From Bacteroidota bacterium (GTDB taxonomy: Bacteria > Bacteroidota > Bacteroidia > Flavobacteriales > Flavobacteriaceae), in assembly GCA_018829465.1 (NCBI GenBank), contig JAHJTN010000019.1:1-64000 (forward strand): a DNA stretch of 64,000 bases, in the 5' to 3' direction. Made by a program: the position numbers and the translations under genes. Positions 22,668 to 31,893 of the stretch are shown in pieces. Below the pieces are notes generated by a model. That model saw only the letters and a list, made by a program, of their open reading frames with translations, was not told where the DNA came from and made no database searches. The first letter of the stretch is position 1. Each line of letters opens with the position of its first letter.

Positions 22668-23627
22668 TTATTCCAAGCCTAAAGCGGCTCGCAGTGGCAA
22701 ATCGTCGTTGTCGTGTTGCGCCCAATAGTCTGTGATGAGTGTTTTTTTGAGTTTCGCTTTGGTGACCATTACTTTTGCATCAGGACCAAAACCACTTTTT
22801 CCGGATTCTTCCCAAGCCAAAATCTGATGCGGAAATTCCGTTTGAAAATGGATGGACAAACTCCTTTCTGCTTTGGGATAAGAAATGCTGTAAGTACTTG
22901 ACGCATCTGCGTTTTCAGTCAACGTTGCTGTAGCTTCTCCTGCTACCAAAGGCTGATGCCTGAGTCTGACGTACTCAAATGAAGGAATCATAGATATATT
23001 GCCTGTAGGCAAACTTGCAGGATCGAGGCGCAGTTGTGTCCAAATTTCATCTTCCAAATAGGTTTTTTCTAACGAAAATTCTTGGTCGGCTTCGGTTTCA
23101 AAATAAGAATGTGAACGGACGTCAAATTTCTCGCGGTTGTTCAATTGTGCATACACATGGCCACACCATTCCTGAGATGAAAAGGACACTTTGATGGCGT
23201 GGTTTTTATTGTTCACCGGGAAAAAAGTACTCGTCATGATGGAATACGGATAAATGCCCGTGTTGAATTTTTTGGTGAAATTGAGCTTCAAAACAGGAAT
23301 GTTTGTCTTTTGATAGCGGTCGGCTTTCACTTGCACCTCCGGCAAAAAGTCTTCGGTCACAAAAATCAAAACCGCATGGCCGTTTCTGATTTCGCCATAT
23401 CTGGCTTGTTCCAATTCATAAGAAGCCAATTCAGCCTTGCCGGCATACCAATAGGCCTTAAAAGCATCTGAATGTTTGACGCGTTCCGTATTGAGATAAC
23501 CCATTGGTTTTTCAGTTTCACTCGCCTGGGTAGGGGTTTCTTTTTTTTCAGCTGTTGACTGGCAAGATGACAATACAAAAAGAAAGGCGGTAGCCCATAA
23601 TAATTTTGAAAAATAATGAAAATACAT
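22668..23627 (-). CDS. Lipoprotein of unknown function, 319 aa
   Basis: The signal peptide ends at lipobox LSSC (Cys22), followed by a low-complexity linker rich in Glu, Thr and Lys. The mature part is strand-rich, with HAVLIFVTEDFLPEVQVKAD, FNTGIYPYSIMTSTFFPVN and SSQEWCGHVYAQL. In databases, similar Bacteroidota proteins are sometimes mislabelled as Maf-like; nothing here resembles a Maf nucleotide pyrophosphatase. It is probably an outer-membrane-facing lipoprotein. ATG at 23627. It lies 24 bp downstream of the methyltransferase gene and may be its co-transcribed partner. Confidence 0.7.
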   Translation of the reverse strand: MYFHYFSKLLWATAFLFVLSSCQSTAEKKETPTQASETEKPMGYLNTERVKHSDAFKAYWYAGKAELASYELEQARYGEIRNGHAVLIFVTEDFLPEVQVKADRYQKTNIPVLKLNFTKKFNTGIYPYSIMTSTFFPVNNKNHAIKVSFSSQEWCGHVYAQLNNREKFDVRSHSYFETEADQEFSLEKTYLEDEIWTQLRLDPASLPTGNISMIPSFEYVRLRHQPLVAGEATATLTENADASSTYSISYPKAERSLSIHFQTEFPHQILAWEESGKSGFGPDAKVMVTKAKLKKTLITDYWAQHDNDDLPLRAALGLE

Positions 23628-23651
23628 AAAATTGGTTTTTTACAAATATAA

Positions 23652-24860
23652 TCAAGCAATAGGTTGCTTTGGTTCAATTTTAGAACAATTTAGCATAATG
23701 GCTTTTTGATTTTTGTCTGTAGTAAAAAAAAGATAGACGTCACCGCCGTCTTTGATTTTGAATTGTTTGCGAATCTCCGCAACTGTCATTTTAAAATTGC
23801 GTACACTAATGTTGCACGCCTTGTGAGCCCATTCCCTTTTTAATTGTTTTTTTTGAAAAGGACACACTTCTTCAATTTTAAAACTTCGCGCCGGAAGTCC
23901 GACAACCAAATCTTGGGAGGTGTATAAATGCGAATTGGAATGTAATTTTTGTAAGCCATACCGATGGGCAAAAACTTTAAAGCCTCCACTTTTCATAATA
24001 CCCGGAAAGGGCTCATACAGATAGGATTGCGGCAAAGCATAGCTGCAATCTGTCGCAGATTCTTCCGTCCATAAAAAATTGAAGGCATCGGTAATTTCGT
24101 CTTCCGTATCACAAACGTGGATGGTGGGTTCCTCTGAAAAGTCACGCTGAAGATGAAATAAAAGTTCTTTCACCTCACGGTTTACAGACACCACCCATAC
24201 GTTTTTCACATTTTCCAAATCGACAAGTGTCTGTGTAATATCGAGCAAAGGCGATGTTTTGATGAGCACGTTTTCAGATTTGGTCAGCAAGACTGCTTTC
24301 CAAGCCTTCACATCGGGCTCGCAATCTTGCAATTTGTACACTTTTTTGCCGCTGTCCGATCGTCGAGAAGGATCCAAATATATCAAATCGACCGTTTCAT
24401 GTGTCTGATGTAGCCATGTCCAAGCGTCCGAGTCTGCAATTTGTATGTTGTCAGCATGCAGGGTCTGAAAATTGTGTGACACAATCTCACGCAAATCGCG
24501 ATTTCTCTCACAATAAAAAACCTTTTCGAAACGCTGCGAAAACCAATAAGCATCAACGCCCCAACCACCCGTAAGATCCACCATTTTTTCTCCTGAAAAA
24601 AGGGAAGCTTTAAAAACGGCTGTTGCCTCAGATGAGGTTTGTTCAAGATTTATTTTTTCCGGAAAGATGAGGTTTCTTTGTGAAAACCAACTAGGAAACT
24701 TGGTTTTTGCGATTTTTTTACCTGCTATTTGCGATGCTAAGCGTGAAGCGGGTATGTCTGAAAATGGAAATCCTTTAAGCGATAGTGCTTGGATATCTGC
24801 ATCGATTTGTTCTTCGATATAGGTTTGTACTGCCGGCCGGCATAGCTGTTCGGCTAGCAT
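23652..24860 (-). CDS. SAM-dependent methyltransferase with THUMP-like domain
   Basis: 402 residues. The class I methyltransferase core begins at MVDLTGGWGVDAYWFSQRF (about 93-111, the SAM-binding motif I), followed by YCERNRDLREIV (acidic ribose-binding residue) and VDLIYLDPSRRS (motif IV, a DPxR variant). The C-terminal ~75 residues (SRNFKMT-type region, FKIEEVCPF onwards) match the THUMP-like domain that accompanies this family in Bacteroidota. It probably methylates RNA, but the target is unknown. Its ATG is 1 bp away from the stop of the upstream permease gene, forming an operon. Confidence 0.8.
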   Translation of the reverse strand: MLAEQLCRPAVQTYIEEQIDADIQALSLKGFPFSDIPASRLASQIAGKKIAKTKFPSWFSQRNLIFPEKINLEQTSSEATAVFKASLFSGEKMVDLTGGWGVDAYWFSQRFEKVFYCERNRDLREIVSHNFQTLHADNIQIADSDAWTWLHQTHETVDLIYLDPSRRSDSGKKVYKLQDCEPDVKAWKAVLLTKSENVLIKTSPLLDITQTLVDLENVKNVWVVSVNREVKELLFHLQRDFSEEPTIHVCDTEDEITDAFNFLWTEESATDCSYALPQSYLYEPFPGIMKSGGFKVFAHRYGLQKLHSNSHLYTSQDLVVGLPARSFKIEEVCPFQKKQLKREWAHKACNISVRNFKMTVAEIRKQFKIKDGGDVYLFFTTDKNQKAIMLNCSKIEPKQPIA

Positions 24861-24861
24861 C

Positions 24862-25950
24862 TTACATGTTTTTGGTAAGTGATTTCACAATTTTGTACTC
24901 AGACAAAAACTCCTTGGAAATTACTTTGATAGCGGTGTATCCGGGCACGGCCACAAGCATGCCGCCTATGCCAAAAACGAGTCCGCCTATCAGAATGACT
25001 AAAAATATTTCAAGTGGATGCGAGCGAACACTCTTAGAGAAAATAAGTGGTTGGCTCAGTACATTGTCTATAAGTTGGGCAAGGGCATAACCGGACAAGA
25101 CATAAATCAATTTAGGCAAAATAACAGATTGAAAATCGGCACCCAAATTTGAAGAAACGGTGAGCAAAAGCATTAAAAAACCGGCAAAAAGAGGCCCCAC
25201 ATAGGGAATGATGTTCAAAAAAGCACAAATCAACGCCACCGCAACGGGGTTGTCCACATCAAAAACCACCAAGATAATGGTATAGATTACAAACAAGATA
25301 AGGATTTGAAAAACCAACCCGATAAAATAGCGAGACAGCAAGTTTTTGGTTTTGGTAAAAACTTTAAAAAACTTGTCCTCCGAGCCGGTTTTAGAAAAAA
25401 CCAAAATACTTTCAAGCATTAAATTGCTGTCTTTTAGCAAAAAAAATGATATAAAAATCACAGAAAACAAACCAACACCCAAAGAACCGACACTGTTAAA
25501 AACATAGTTCAGTGCATTTGGAATCATGTTGAATTCAAATTTTTGAAAGAACTGCGTCGCCTGTAAACTCTGCATGATATCGAGCTGTTCCGAACCGAAA
25601 TAGGCACTTATCTCTTTGGATAAATCGTTGAGATTTTGACGCAGTTGGTTAAAATCAATATTCGATAAATTGTGACTTTGTTGAATGACCACGGGTATCA
25701 ACAAAGAGAATATGCCAATGATGATGGCTATGATGACCAAAATGGTCAAAATAACTGCCGGTGTATTTCTGAATTTTAAGCGTTCGCGCAGAAAAATGAC
25801 CATCGGCCGACCGATTAAAGAAACGGCTGCGGCTATACCAATATATAAAATTACCGAACGCACTACATATAAGAAGTACAGCAACAGCACTATACCGAAT
25901 AAAATACCGATAGCTCTGAGAATACCCGCGCTGATGTTTTTTGGTTCCAT
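24862..25950 (-). CDS. AI-2E family (PerM-type) membrane transporter
   Basis: 362 residues with about 8 membrane helices: two pairs at the N-terminus (about 8-45 and 62-90), a soluble amphipathic segment (about 95-150), then a C-terminal bundle. GSLGVGLFSVIFISFFLLKDS and LINIIPYVGPLFAGFLM-like sequence (FLNIIPYVGPLFAG) are typical of the family. Some members export autoinducer-2 or act as Na+/H+ antiporters; the substrate here is unknown. ATG at 25950, AT-rich upstream region. It is the first gene of a probable three-gene unit with the methyltransferase and the lipoprotein. Confidence 0.85.
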   Translation of the reverse strand: MEPKNISAGILRAIGILFGIVLLLYFLYVVRSVILYIGIAAAVSLIGRPMVIFLRERLKFRNTPAVILTILVIIAIIIGIFSLLIPVVIQQSHNLSNIDFNQLRQNLNDLSKEISAYFGSEQLDIMQSLQATQFFQKFEFNMIPNALNYVFNSVGSLGVGLFSVIFISFFLLKDSNLMLESILVFSKTGSEDKFFKVFTKTKNLLSRYFIGLVFQILILFVIYTIILVVFDVDNPVAVALICAFLNIIPYVGPLFAGFLMLLLTVSSNLGADFQSVILPKLIYVLSGYALAQLIDNVLSQPLIFSKSVRSHPLEIFLVILIGGLVFGIGGMLVAVPGYTAIKVISKEFLSEYKIVKSLTKNM

Positions 25951-26130
25951 ATCAAGTAAGTGGTTACGAATGTATAAAAACTGTTTCAGTCGGCGAAATA
26001 AAAGTGCCCGCGTGCCACTTTATCGCTTTTTTTAGAGACTGTTGAAGTATAGCAAAAACTATAAAATAAAATAAAAAAGAGATAAAAAAGTTAAATCAAC
26101 ATTCAGATTACCCAAGCCGATAAAAGCCTT

Positions 26131-27081
26131 TTACGATTGTAAATAGTGTTTTATATTGGTTTCTATGCGTTCCAAAATACGATCTGTAGGTTCGACCACA
26201 AAGGCTTCGCCCATAATTTGTCGATACAATTCCTGATAGCGGTTAGAAACGGAAGTAACAAAGGCATCCGACATTTCGGGTACTTTTTGCCCCGGTTTTC
26301 CTTGAAAGCCGTTTTCAATAAGCCACTGTCTTACAAACTCTTTGGAGAGTTGTTTCTGTGCTTCTCCCCTATTCTGACGCTCTTGGTAGCCGTCTGCATA
26401 GAAATATCGGGAAGAATCGGGTGTGTGAATTTCATCTATCAGAACAATAGTCCCATCAGCGGTTTTGCCAAATTCGTATTTGGTATCCACCAAAATGAGT
26501 CCGCGGGATTGGGCAATTTCACTACCGCGGGCAAACAAAGCCCGGGTATATGCTTCCAATTGTTCGTAGTCAGCTTTAGAAACCAAACCTTGCAAAAGAA
26601 TGTCTTCTTTGGAAATATCTGCATCGTGCAAGCCTTGGTCTGCCTTGGTGGTTGGGGTAATAATTGGCACCGGAAACGGGTCGTTTTCTCGCATTCCATC
26701 GGGCATAGAAACGCCACAAAGCATTCTCTTGCCTGCTTTGTATTCACGTGCGGCATGCCCTGAAAGATAGGCACGAATGACCATTTCTACTTTAAAAGGC
26801 GTACAGAGATGACCCACAGCCACATTCGGGTCGGGTGTTGCCAAGAGCCAATTGGGGACAATGTCTGCAGTCTGAGCCATAAAACGCGTGGCAATCTGAT
26901 TCAGAATTTGTCCTTTGTAAGGAATCCCTTTAGGCAAAACCACATCAAAAGCTGAAATTCTGTCTGTGGCGACCATCACCAGTAAAGTATCGTCGATATT
27001 GTAAACATCTCGAACTTTTCCGTGATACAAACTGCGCTGGTTGGCAAAGTGAAAATCTGTATGAAGGAGTGCTTTTGGCAT
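26131..27081 (-). CDS. purC: Phosphoribosylaminoimidazole-succinocarboxamide synthase
   Basis: 316 residues, of the longer fungal/Bacteroidota-type SAICAR synthetase. Motifs: [29 protein letters not shown] (residues about 18-46), [16 protein letters not shown]-like [13 protein letters not shown], and the C-terminal [13 protein letters not shown]. It joins CAIR and aspartate in purine synthesis, the step before the purB reaction. ATG at 27081. It lies 9 bp downstream of phoH, in the same direction, so both may share a transcript. Confidence 0.95.
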   Translation of the reverse strand: MPKALLHTDFHFANQRSLYHGKVRDVYNIDDTLLVMVATDRISAFDVVLPKGIPYKGQILNQIATRFMAQTADIVPNWLLATPDPNVAVGHLCTPFKVEMVIRAYLSGHAAREYKAGKRMLCGVSMPDGMRENDPFPVPIITPTTKADQGLHDADISKEDILLQGLVSKADYEQLEAYTRALFARGSEIAQSRGLILVDTKYEFGKTADGTIVLIDEIHTPDSSRYFYADGYQERQNRGEAQKQLSKEFVRQWLIENGFQGKPGQKVPEMSDAFVTSVSNRYQELYRQIMGEAFVVEPTDRILERIETNIKHYLQS

Positions 27082-27090
27082 AAATCAGAA

Positions 27091-28044
27091 TTAGGGTGTT
27101 TCGATGTTTTCGATGTTTTTATAGGCGTTGATGACTTTGCTTACCAGCGGATGGCGGATGATGTCTCTGTCATCGAGAAAAACAATGCCGACGCCTTCCA
27201 CGTCTTTGAGCACGAGCAGGGCTTCTTTGAGACCCGAAATAACCCTTCGGGGCAAATCAATTTGTCCCGGATCGCCGGTAATGATAAATTTAGCACTGCG
27301 TCCCATCCGGGTCAAAAACATTTTCATCTGTGCGTGGGTGGTGTTTTGTCCCTCGTCCAATATCACAAAAGCATGATCCAATGTTCGCCCACGCATAAAG
27401 GCCATGGGGGCAATTTGAATGACGCCGGTGTCCAGATAAGTAACCAATTTTTCGTGTGGAATCATATCGCGAAGCGCATCGTAAAGCGGTTGCATATACG
27501 GATCCAATTTCTCTTTTAAATCGCCGGGCAAAAAACCGAGGTTTTCACCTGCTTCCACGGCAGGTCTGGTGAGTATAATCCGTTTGACTTGCTTTTCTTT
27601 AAGTGCTTTTACGGCCAATGCAACGCCTGTGTAGGTTTTTCCCGTGCCCGCAGGCCCTACGGCAAAAACCATATCGTTTTTCTGCACGGCGGCAACCATT
27701 TGTTTTTGGTTGGGCGTAAGTGCTTTGATGGGTTTTCCACTGACACCGTGCAGCAAAACGGGTTCATTTCCCGAATCTTCTCTGTCGCTATCGCTACCTA
27801 CCAAGATTCTGCTGATAATATGATCATCAAGCTTGTTGTATTTACCAAAGTAACTGGTGAGTTTGTCAAACTGAATTTCAAAATCTTCCAAGACATCTTC
27901 ATCGCCCAAAGCAATAATTTTATTGCCGCGCGCAATGATTTTCAATTTTGGGAAATGTTTTTTGATGGTTTGAATATTCACGTTGCCTTGTCCAAAAAAG
28001 TCTCTGGGGCTAACTTCTGTGAGTTCGATGATAAGTTCGTTCAA
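27091..28044 (-). CDS. phoH: PhoH-like P-loop ATPase
   Basis: 317 residues. An N-terminal KH-like/EPS region (NVNIQTIKKHFPKLKIIARGNKI) precedes the ATPase: Walker A GPAGTGKTYTG (about 134-144), RPAVEAGENLGFLPGDLKEK, Walker B VILDEGQNTTHAQMKMFLTRMG, and TGDPGQIDLP. PhoH proteins are cytoplasmic ATPases linked to RNA processing and ribosome maturation, often near ybeY. The start is a TTG at 28044; no in-frame ATG or GTG lies between it and the upstream stop. It is divergent from the SAM hydrolase gene. Confidence 0.9.
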   Translation of the reverse strand: MNELIIELTEVSPRDFFGQGNVNIQTIKKHFPKLKIIARGNKIIALGDEDVLEDFEIQFDKLTSYFGKYNKLDDHIISRILVGSDSDREDSGNEPVLLHGVSGKPIKALTPNQKQMVAAVQKNDMVFAVGPAGTGKTYTGVALAVKALKEKQVKRIILTRPAVEAGENLGFLPGDLKEKLDPYMQPLYDALRDMIPHEKLVTYLDTGVIQIAPMAFMRGRTLDHAFVILDEGQNTTHAQMKMFLTRMGRSAKFIITGDPGQIDLPRRVISGLKEALLVLKDVEGVGIVFLDDRDIIRHPLVSKVINAYKNIENIETP

Positions 28045-28228
28045 AGGTGTACTGTTTGAGTGAAATTAAAAGATAAAGTTTCTTAGCTTTGCATAGATTT
28101 TATGAAAAATTTTCAGAGGTAAATATACAATGATTTTGTTAGATGCTTTCTATATTTACATGAAAAATACACAAGTTTTTGACATATTTAATAACAACAT
28201 CACCTAACGATAAATCTTCCTCAATTTC

Positions 28229-29062
28229 ATGCCAACCCTTACGCTTACTACTGATTACGGAGAAAAAGATCACTATGTAGGTGCAGTAAAAGGAGCTATT
28301 TATGCAAGAATGCCTGCGGCGCGAATTGTGGATATTACGCATTCGGTTTCACCTTTTCACACGCCCGAAGCAGCTTATATCGTCCGAAACGCTTTTCCTT
28401 TTTTTCCGAGTGGCACCATCCACATAATCGGTATAGACACAGAGCGCACACCTTTGCAAAAACACCTCTTGGTTTGCCTTAAAAATCATTTTTTTATTTG
28501 TGCCGATAATGGTATTATCTCACTGATTGCATCTGAACACAAACCCGATAAAATTATCGCAATCGAACATCCCAAAAGCAAACATTCAACCTTCCCTGTG
28601 TTGGATGTTTTTGTGGATATTGCCGTAGCTTTGTCTGAAGGCAAAAATCCAGATACTTTGGGCAGTCAAACTCATGAAATCAAGCAGTTGCGCAGTTTTT
28701 CTCCGGTGGTTAAAATGGATGGAAAACAAATTATTGGAACGGTAATTTATATAGACAACTACGGAAATGTGATTTGCAACATCACCCGAAGCTTTTTTGA
28801 ACAAGAATCCAAAGGGCGGAACTTTTTAATCACTGCCCGAAGTGCCAAATTTTCAAAAATACAGCAGAATTATTCTGATATGGTCAACTTTTCCGACGAG
28901 CAGGACCAACGTTTTAAAGAGGGAAATAAATTGGCACTTTTTAACCATGCCGGTTTTTTGGAAATTGCCATTTACAAAGGGAATCCTAACACCTCTGGTG
29001 GTGCGGCATCACTTTTAGGGCTTGACTATTCTGATACGATTACGGTAGATTTTCTCGAATAA
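28229..29062 (+). CDS. SAM hydroxide adenosyltransferase (DUF62 family)
   Basis: 277 residues. The N-terminal domain has LTTDYGEKDHYVGAVKGAIY (about 5-24) and DITHSVSPFHTPEAAYIV (about 35-52); the C-terminal beta barrel has GTVIYIDNYGNVICNI, which holds the ligand-binding Asp-Asn-Gly set. Members hydrolyse S-adenosylmethionine to adenosine and methionine and are related to fluorinase and chlorinase. The halogenase-specific loop is not evident, so plain hydrolysis is expected. ATG at 28229. Followed after 12 bp by the monooxygenase-like gene. Confidence 0.88.
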   Translation: MPTLTLTTDYGEKDHYVGAVKGAIYARMPAARIVDITHSVSPFHTPEAAYIVRNAFPFFPSGTIHIIGIDTERTPLQKHLLVCLKNHFFICADNGIISLIASEHKPDKIIAIEHPKSKHSTFPVLDVFVDIAVALSEGKNPDTLGSQTHEIKQLRSFSPVVKMDGKQIIGTVIYIDNYGNVICNITRSFFEQESKGRNFLITARSAKFSKIQQNYSDMVNFSDEQDQRFKEGNKLALFNHAGFLEIAIYKGNPNTSGGAASLLGLDYSDTITVDFLE

Positions 29063-29074
29063 AATTTTAAAAAA

Positions 29075-29371
29075 ATGATTACACGCGTCGTAAAAATGCA
29101 TTTCCGAAAGGAAACGATATCAGATTTTTTGCTTCACTTCGAAAAACACAAAAACACCATTCGGCAACAACCCGGCTGTCAACTACTCGTATTGTATCAG
29201 GATGTAGAAATTCCGGAAATATTTTTCACATACAGTATTTGGGACTCAGAAAAGCATTTGAATCTGTATCGGAAAACTGCCCTTTTTAATGAGATTTGGG
29301 CCTATACCAAAACTTTATTTAAGGATAAGCCACTCACTTGGAGTTTGGCCGAAATACACAAACTCCCCTGA
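29075..29371 (+). CDS. Small ABM-domain (antibiotic biosynthesis monooxygenase-like) protein
   Basis: 98 residues with the compact alpha/beta ferredoxin-like plan of ABM proteins: VKMHFRKETISDFLLHFEKH, QQPGCQLLVLYQD, FFTYSIWDSEKHLNLYRKTALFNEIWAYTK. The family includes heme-degrading and quinol monooxygenases, and many members of unknown role. No heme-ligand pattern of IsdG type is clear. ATG at 29075, 12 bp after the SAM hydrolase gene, so in the same operon. Confidence 0.75.
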   Translation: MITRVVKMHFRKETISDFLLHFEKHKNTIRQQPGCQLLVLYQDVEIPEIFFTYSIWDSEKHLNLYRKTALFNEIWAYTKTLFKDKPLTWSLAEIHKLP

Positions 29372-29423
29372 TTAGATAATTTTTTTAAAACAACAGAGTT
29401 ACAGTTTTACATCACTTTAAGAT

Positions 29424-31820
29424 ATGCAGTATTTTACAATTTTTACCAAAGAATTTCGCGAACAACTTTCCGGTTTTTCGACGACTTTGGTGTTGGTGGG
29501 ATACCTGCTCTTCTCCGCTGTCTTCTTTTGGTGGCACGAGAGTTCAGCTCATCTACTGCATTCGGGTTTTGCAGATTTGACTCCCTATTTTACCTACGCG
29601 CCTTGGTTGCTTTGCCTGCTTATATCAGCCTTGGGCATGCGAAGTTTTTCTGATGAAATGAAAAACAAAACCTGGGATTTGCTTTTAATTTATCCCGTTG
29701 GTATCTTTCAAATTGTGGTCAATAAGTTTCTGCTGGTTTGGGTTTTAAGCCTGATGGCACTTTTGCCCACTTTGTTTTATGCCCTGCCTTTGCAGTGGCT
29801 TGCCGTAAATCCACAAGACATTGATTTTAATACAATTGCTGTAGGTTTTGTAGGATTGGCGTTGTTGTCAAGTGTATTTTCCGGCATAGCGGTTTTTACA
29901 TCTTCGCTGTCTAAAAACGCTTTGCTCGCCTTTTTTGCTGCACTGCTCTTGTGTTTGTTTTTTTATGTAGGATTGGACACTTTGGGCAATGTTTTTTTTA
30001 ATTCCGATAATCTGCTGAGCCGATTGAGTCTGCGTTTTCAAATGCTCGATTTCACCAAAGGAGTGCTCAATATGGGAAGTGTGTTTTTTGGTTTGGCACT
30101 TACTTTATTTTTTTTGTATTTGACGCGTTTTAAATTGCAGTATCGCCTAAGCTATCAGAAAAGAATCCCACTGCGCAATCTGTTTATTTTCAGCAGTTTT
30201 TTAATTATCGCCCTTGTTGTCGCACAAACCACCGGCAAGCGCATCGATTTTACAAAAGATCGGAAATTCACACTTTCAAAGGAAACTTTACAACTGATTG
30301 GTCGGATAGACAAGCCTGTAAATATCGATATTTTTTTGGCGGGAAACCTGCCTTCCGAATATCAAAAACTACAATACGAGGTTCGCAATTTGTTAGATGA
30401 GTTTAAAGCCCAAAACGGCTTGGTTTCCTACACTTTTATAGACCCCCTGGAAGATGAAACACTGGCAGAAGATGTCGTGAAACAGTTGGTCAATTTTGGT
30501 TTGCAACCTATCCGCGTGAGTAGTAGGGAGAAAGGACAACTCAAACAATCACTGGTTTTTCCTTGGGGCGTCGCAACTATTGACAATAAAAACGTTATCA
30601 ACATTCCTTTGCTTACCGAAAAAACACATCCGGACACGGCTGTTTTGGTGGCTTCTTCCGTTCAACAACTCGAATATTATTTTTACACCAAACTTCGCTT
30701 GCTTTTTGAAAATGATTTTAAAACACTAGCCGTTTTAAAAGGCAATAACCAAAACGAAGATCGCTTGCTTTCCGATGGTTTGGCCTCGCTGCGCGATTTT
30801 TATCAATTGGCACCTTTTACACTCGATTCGGTTGCGGGCAACCCTGTAAAAACCTTGGCGCAACTTTCTACCTACGACCTACTGTGGATTTCAGGCCCGA
30901 AAATTGCCTTTTCGGAAGCCGAAAAATTCGTTTTAGACCAATACTTGATGCAAGGCGGTAAAATATTTTGGAATCTGGATTTTACGGCTTTTTCTGTGGA
31001 CAGCCTCTATCAAACCGGCCAATCTATTGCTTTGCCTGTAGATTTGAACCTCAACGATTTGTTTTTTAAATACGGATTGCGCATAGAACCCCGATTGGTA
31101 CAAGACAAATTCGCCGCACCGCTGATGCTGGCATCCGGCGATGCAAAAAACCAACAGTTTAACGCAGTTCCCTGGCTGTTTGCGCCTTTGATTTTGCCCG
31201 ATCAGGAAAACAGTATCACCAAAGGTGTCGAAACCGTTAAAATGGATTTTGTCAATCCGATAGACACTTTGCCCAATGCCATTCAAAAAACAATCTTGCT
31301 GAAAAGTTCCGATATTTCAAAAACGACAGGCCTGCCACTAGTGATTGATCTGAATGAAACGGCAAATGCTTTTGAAAGTTTTGAAGCTGCCGGCGGTGCA
31401 TTTACAGTTGCGGTTTTGTTGGAAGGTGCGTTTACCTCAGCCTATAAAAACAGAGTATTGCCCGTAGATATTCCAAACTATAAAAGCGATGGAGAAGACA
31501 CCAAAATGATAGTTGTATCAGATGATGAAGTGTTCAATTCACAACTCGACAAAGGCAGGCCGCTTCCGCTCGGATTTGACAAGTGGACCGGTAACCGATA
31601 CGGAAACAAAGACTTTTTGCTCAATGCGCTCAACTATCTTTCCGGAGATTTAACATTTCTAAAATTGCGAAACAAACAATTCAAAATGAGTTTTCTAGAT
31701 ACCCAAGCGGTCTCATCTGACGCTGCTCGCTATCGCTTGTACGTGTTATTTTTCCCACTACTTTTGCCGCTCGGCATTTCCTTGATTTGCTGGGGATACA
31801 GGAAAGCAAAATTTTCTTAA
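29424..31820 (+). CDS. gldFG: GldF-GldG fused gliding/ABC-transport membrane protein
   Basis: 798 residues. Residues 1-240 match GldF, an ABC-2 type permease with six membrane helices: ALGMRSFSDEMKNKTWDLLLIYPV, then ALLAFFAALLLCLFFYV. From about 245 the frame continues into GldG: a membrane helix (about 254-272), then a large extracytoplasmic region KRIDFTKDRKFTLSKET, PVNIDIFLAGNLPSEYQKL, DLLWISGPK, and a closing membrane helix (about 770-790) after LRNKQFKMS. In Flavobacterium johnsoniae these are two genes, required with the ATPase GldA for gliding. The internal join has no stop or Met start. No gldA in this window. Confidence 0.85.
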   Translation: MQYFTIFTKEFREQLSGFSTTLVLVGYLLFSAVFFWWHESSAHLLHSGFADLTPYFTYAPWLLCLLISALGMRSFSDEMKNKTWDLLLIYPVGIFQIVVNKFLLVWVLSLMALLPTLFYALPLQWLAVNPQDIDFNTIAVGFVGLALLSSVFSGIAVFTSSLSKNALLAFFAALLLCLFFYVGLDTLGNVFFNSDNLLSRLSLRFQMLDFTKGVLNMGSVFFGLALTLFFLYLTRFKLQYRLSYQKRIPLRNLFIFSSFLIIALVVAQTTGKRIDFTKDRKFTLSKETLQLIGRIDKPVNIDIFLAGNLPSEYQKLQYEVRNLLDEFKAQNGLVSYTFIDPLEDETLAEDVVKQLVNFGLQPIRVSSREKGQLKQSLVFPWGVATIDNKNVINIPLLTEKTHPDTAVLVASSVQQLEYYFYTKLRLLFENDFKTLAVLKGNNQNEDRLLSDGLASLRDFYQLAPFTLDSVAGNPVKTLAQLSTYDLLWISGPKIAFSEAEKFVLDQYLMQGGKIFWNLDFTAFSVDSLYQTGQSIALPVDLNLNDLFFKYGLRIEPRLVQDKFAAPLMLASGDAKNQQFNAVPWLFAPLILPDQENSITKGVETVKMDFVNPIDTLPNAIQKTILLKSSDISKTTGLPLVIDLNETANAFESFEAAGGAFTVAVLLEGAFTSAYKNRVLPVDIPNYKSDGEDTKMIVVSDDEVFNSQLDKGRPLPLGFDKWTGNRYGNKDFLLNALNYLSGDLTFLKLRNKQFKMSFLDTQAVSSDAARYRLYVLFFPLLLPLGISLICWGYRKAKFS

Positions 31821-31862
31821 CAACTGTTGATAAATTTGTTTCTCAAACTTTTTAATTAGACC

Positions 31863-31870
31863 TATATTTG
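31863..31870 (+). promoter_or_regulatory. Promoter -7 element TATATTTG for dnaN
   Basis: Exact TAnnTTTG match 23 bp before the ATG at 31894; a TTG at 31836-31838 is 24 bp upstream, slightly beyond the usual spacing. Confidence 0.5.
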
Positions 31871-31893
31871 TTCATTAATCGAAACAAACATCC

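Noticed and set aside
26146-26763. 205-codon + frame opposite purC.
   Set aside because: A shadow of purC with atypical composition and no recognisable motif.
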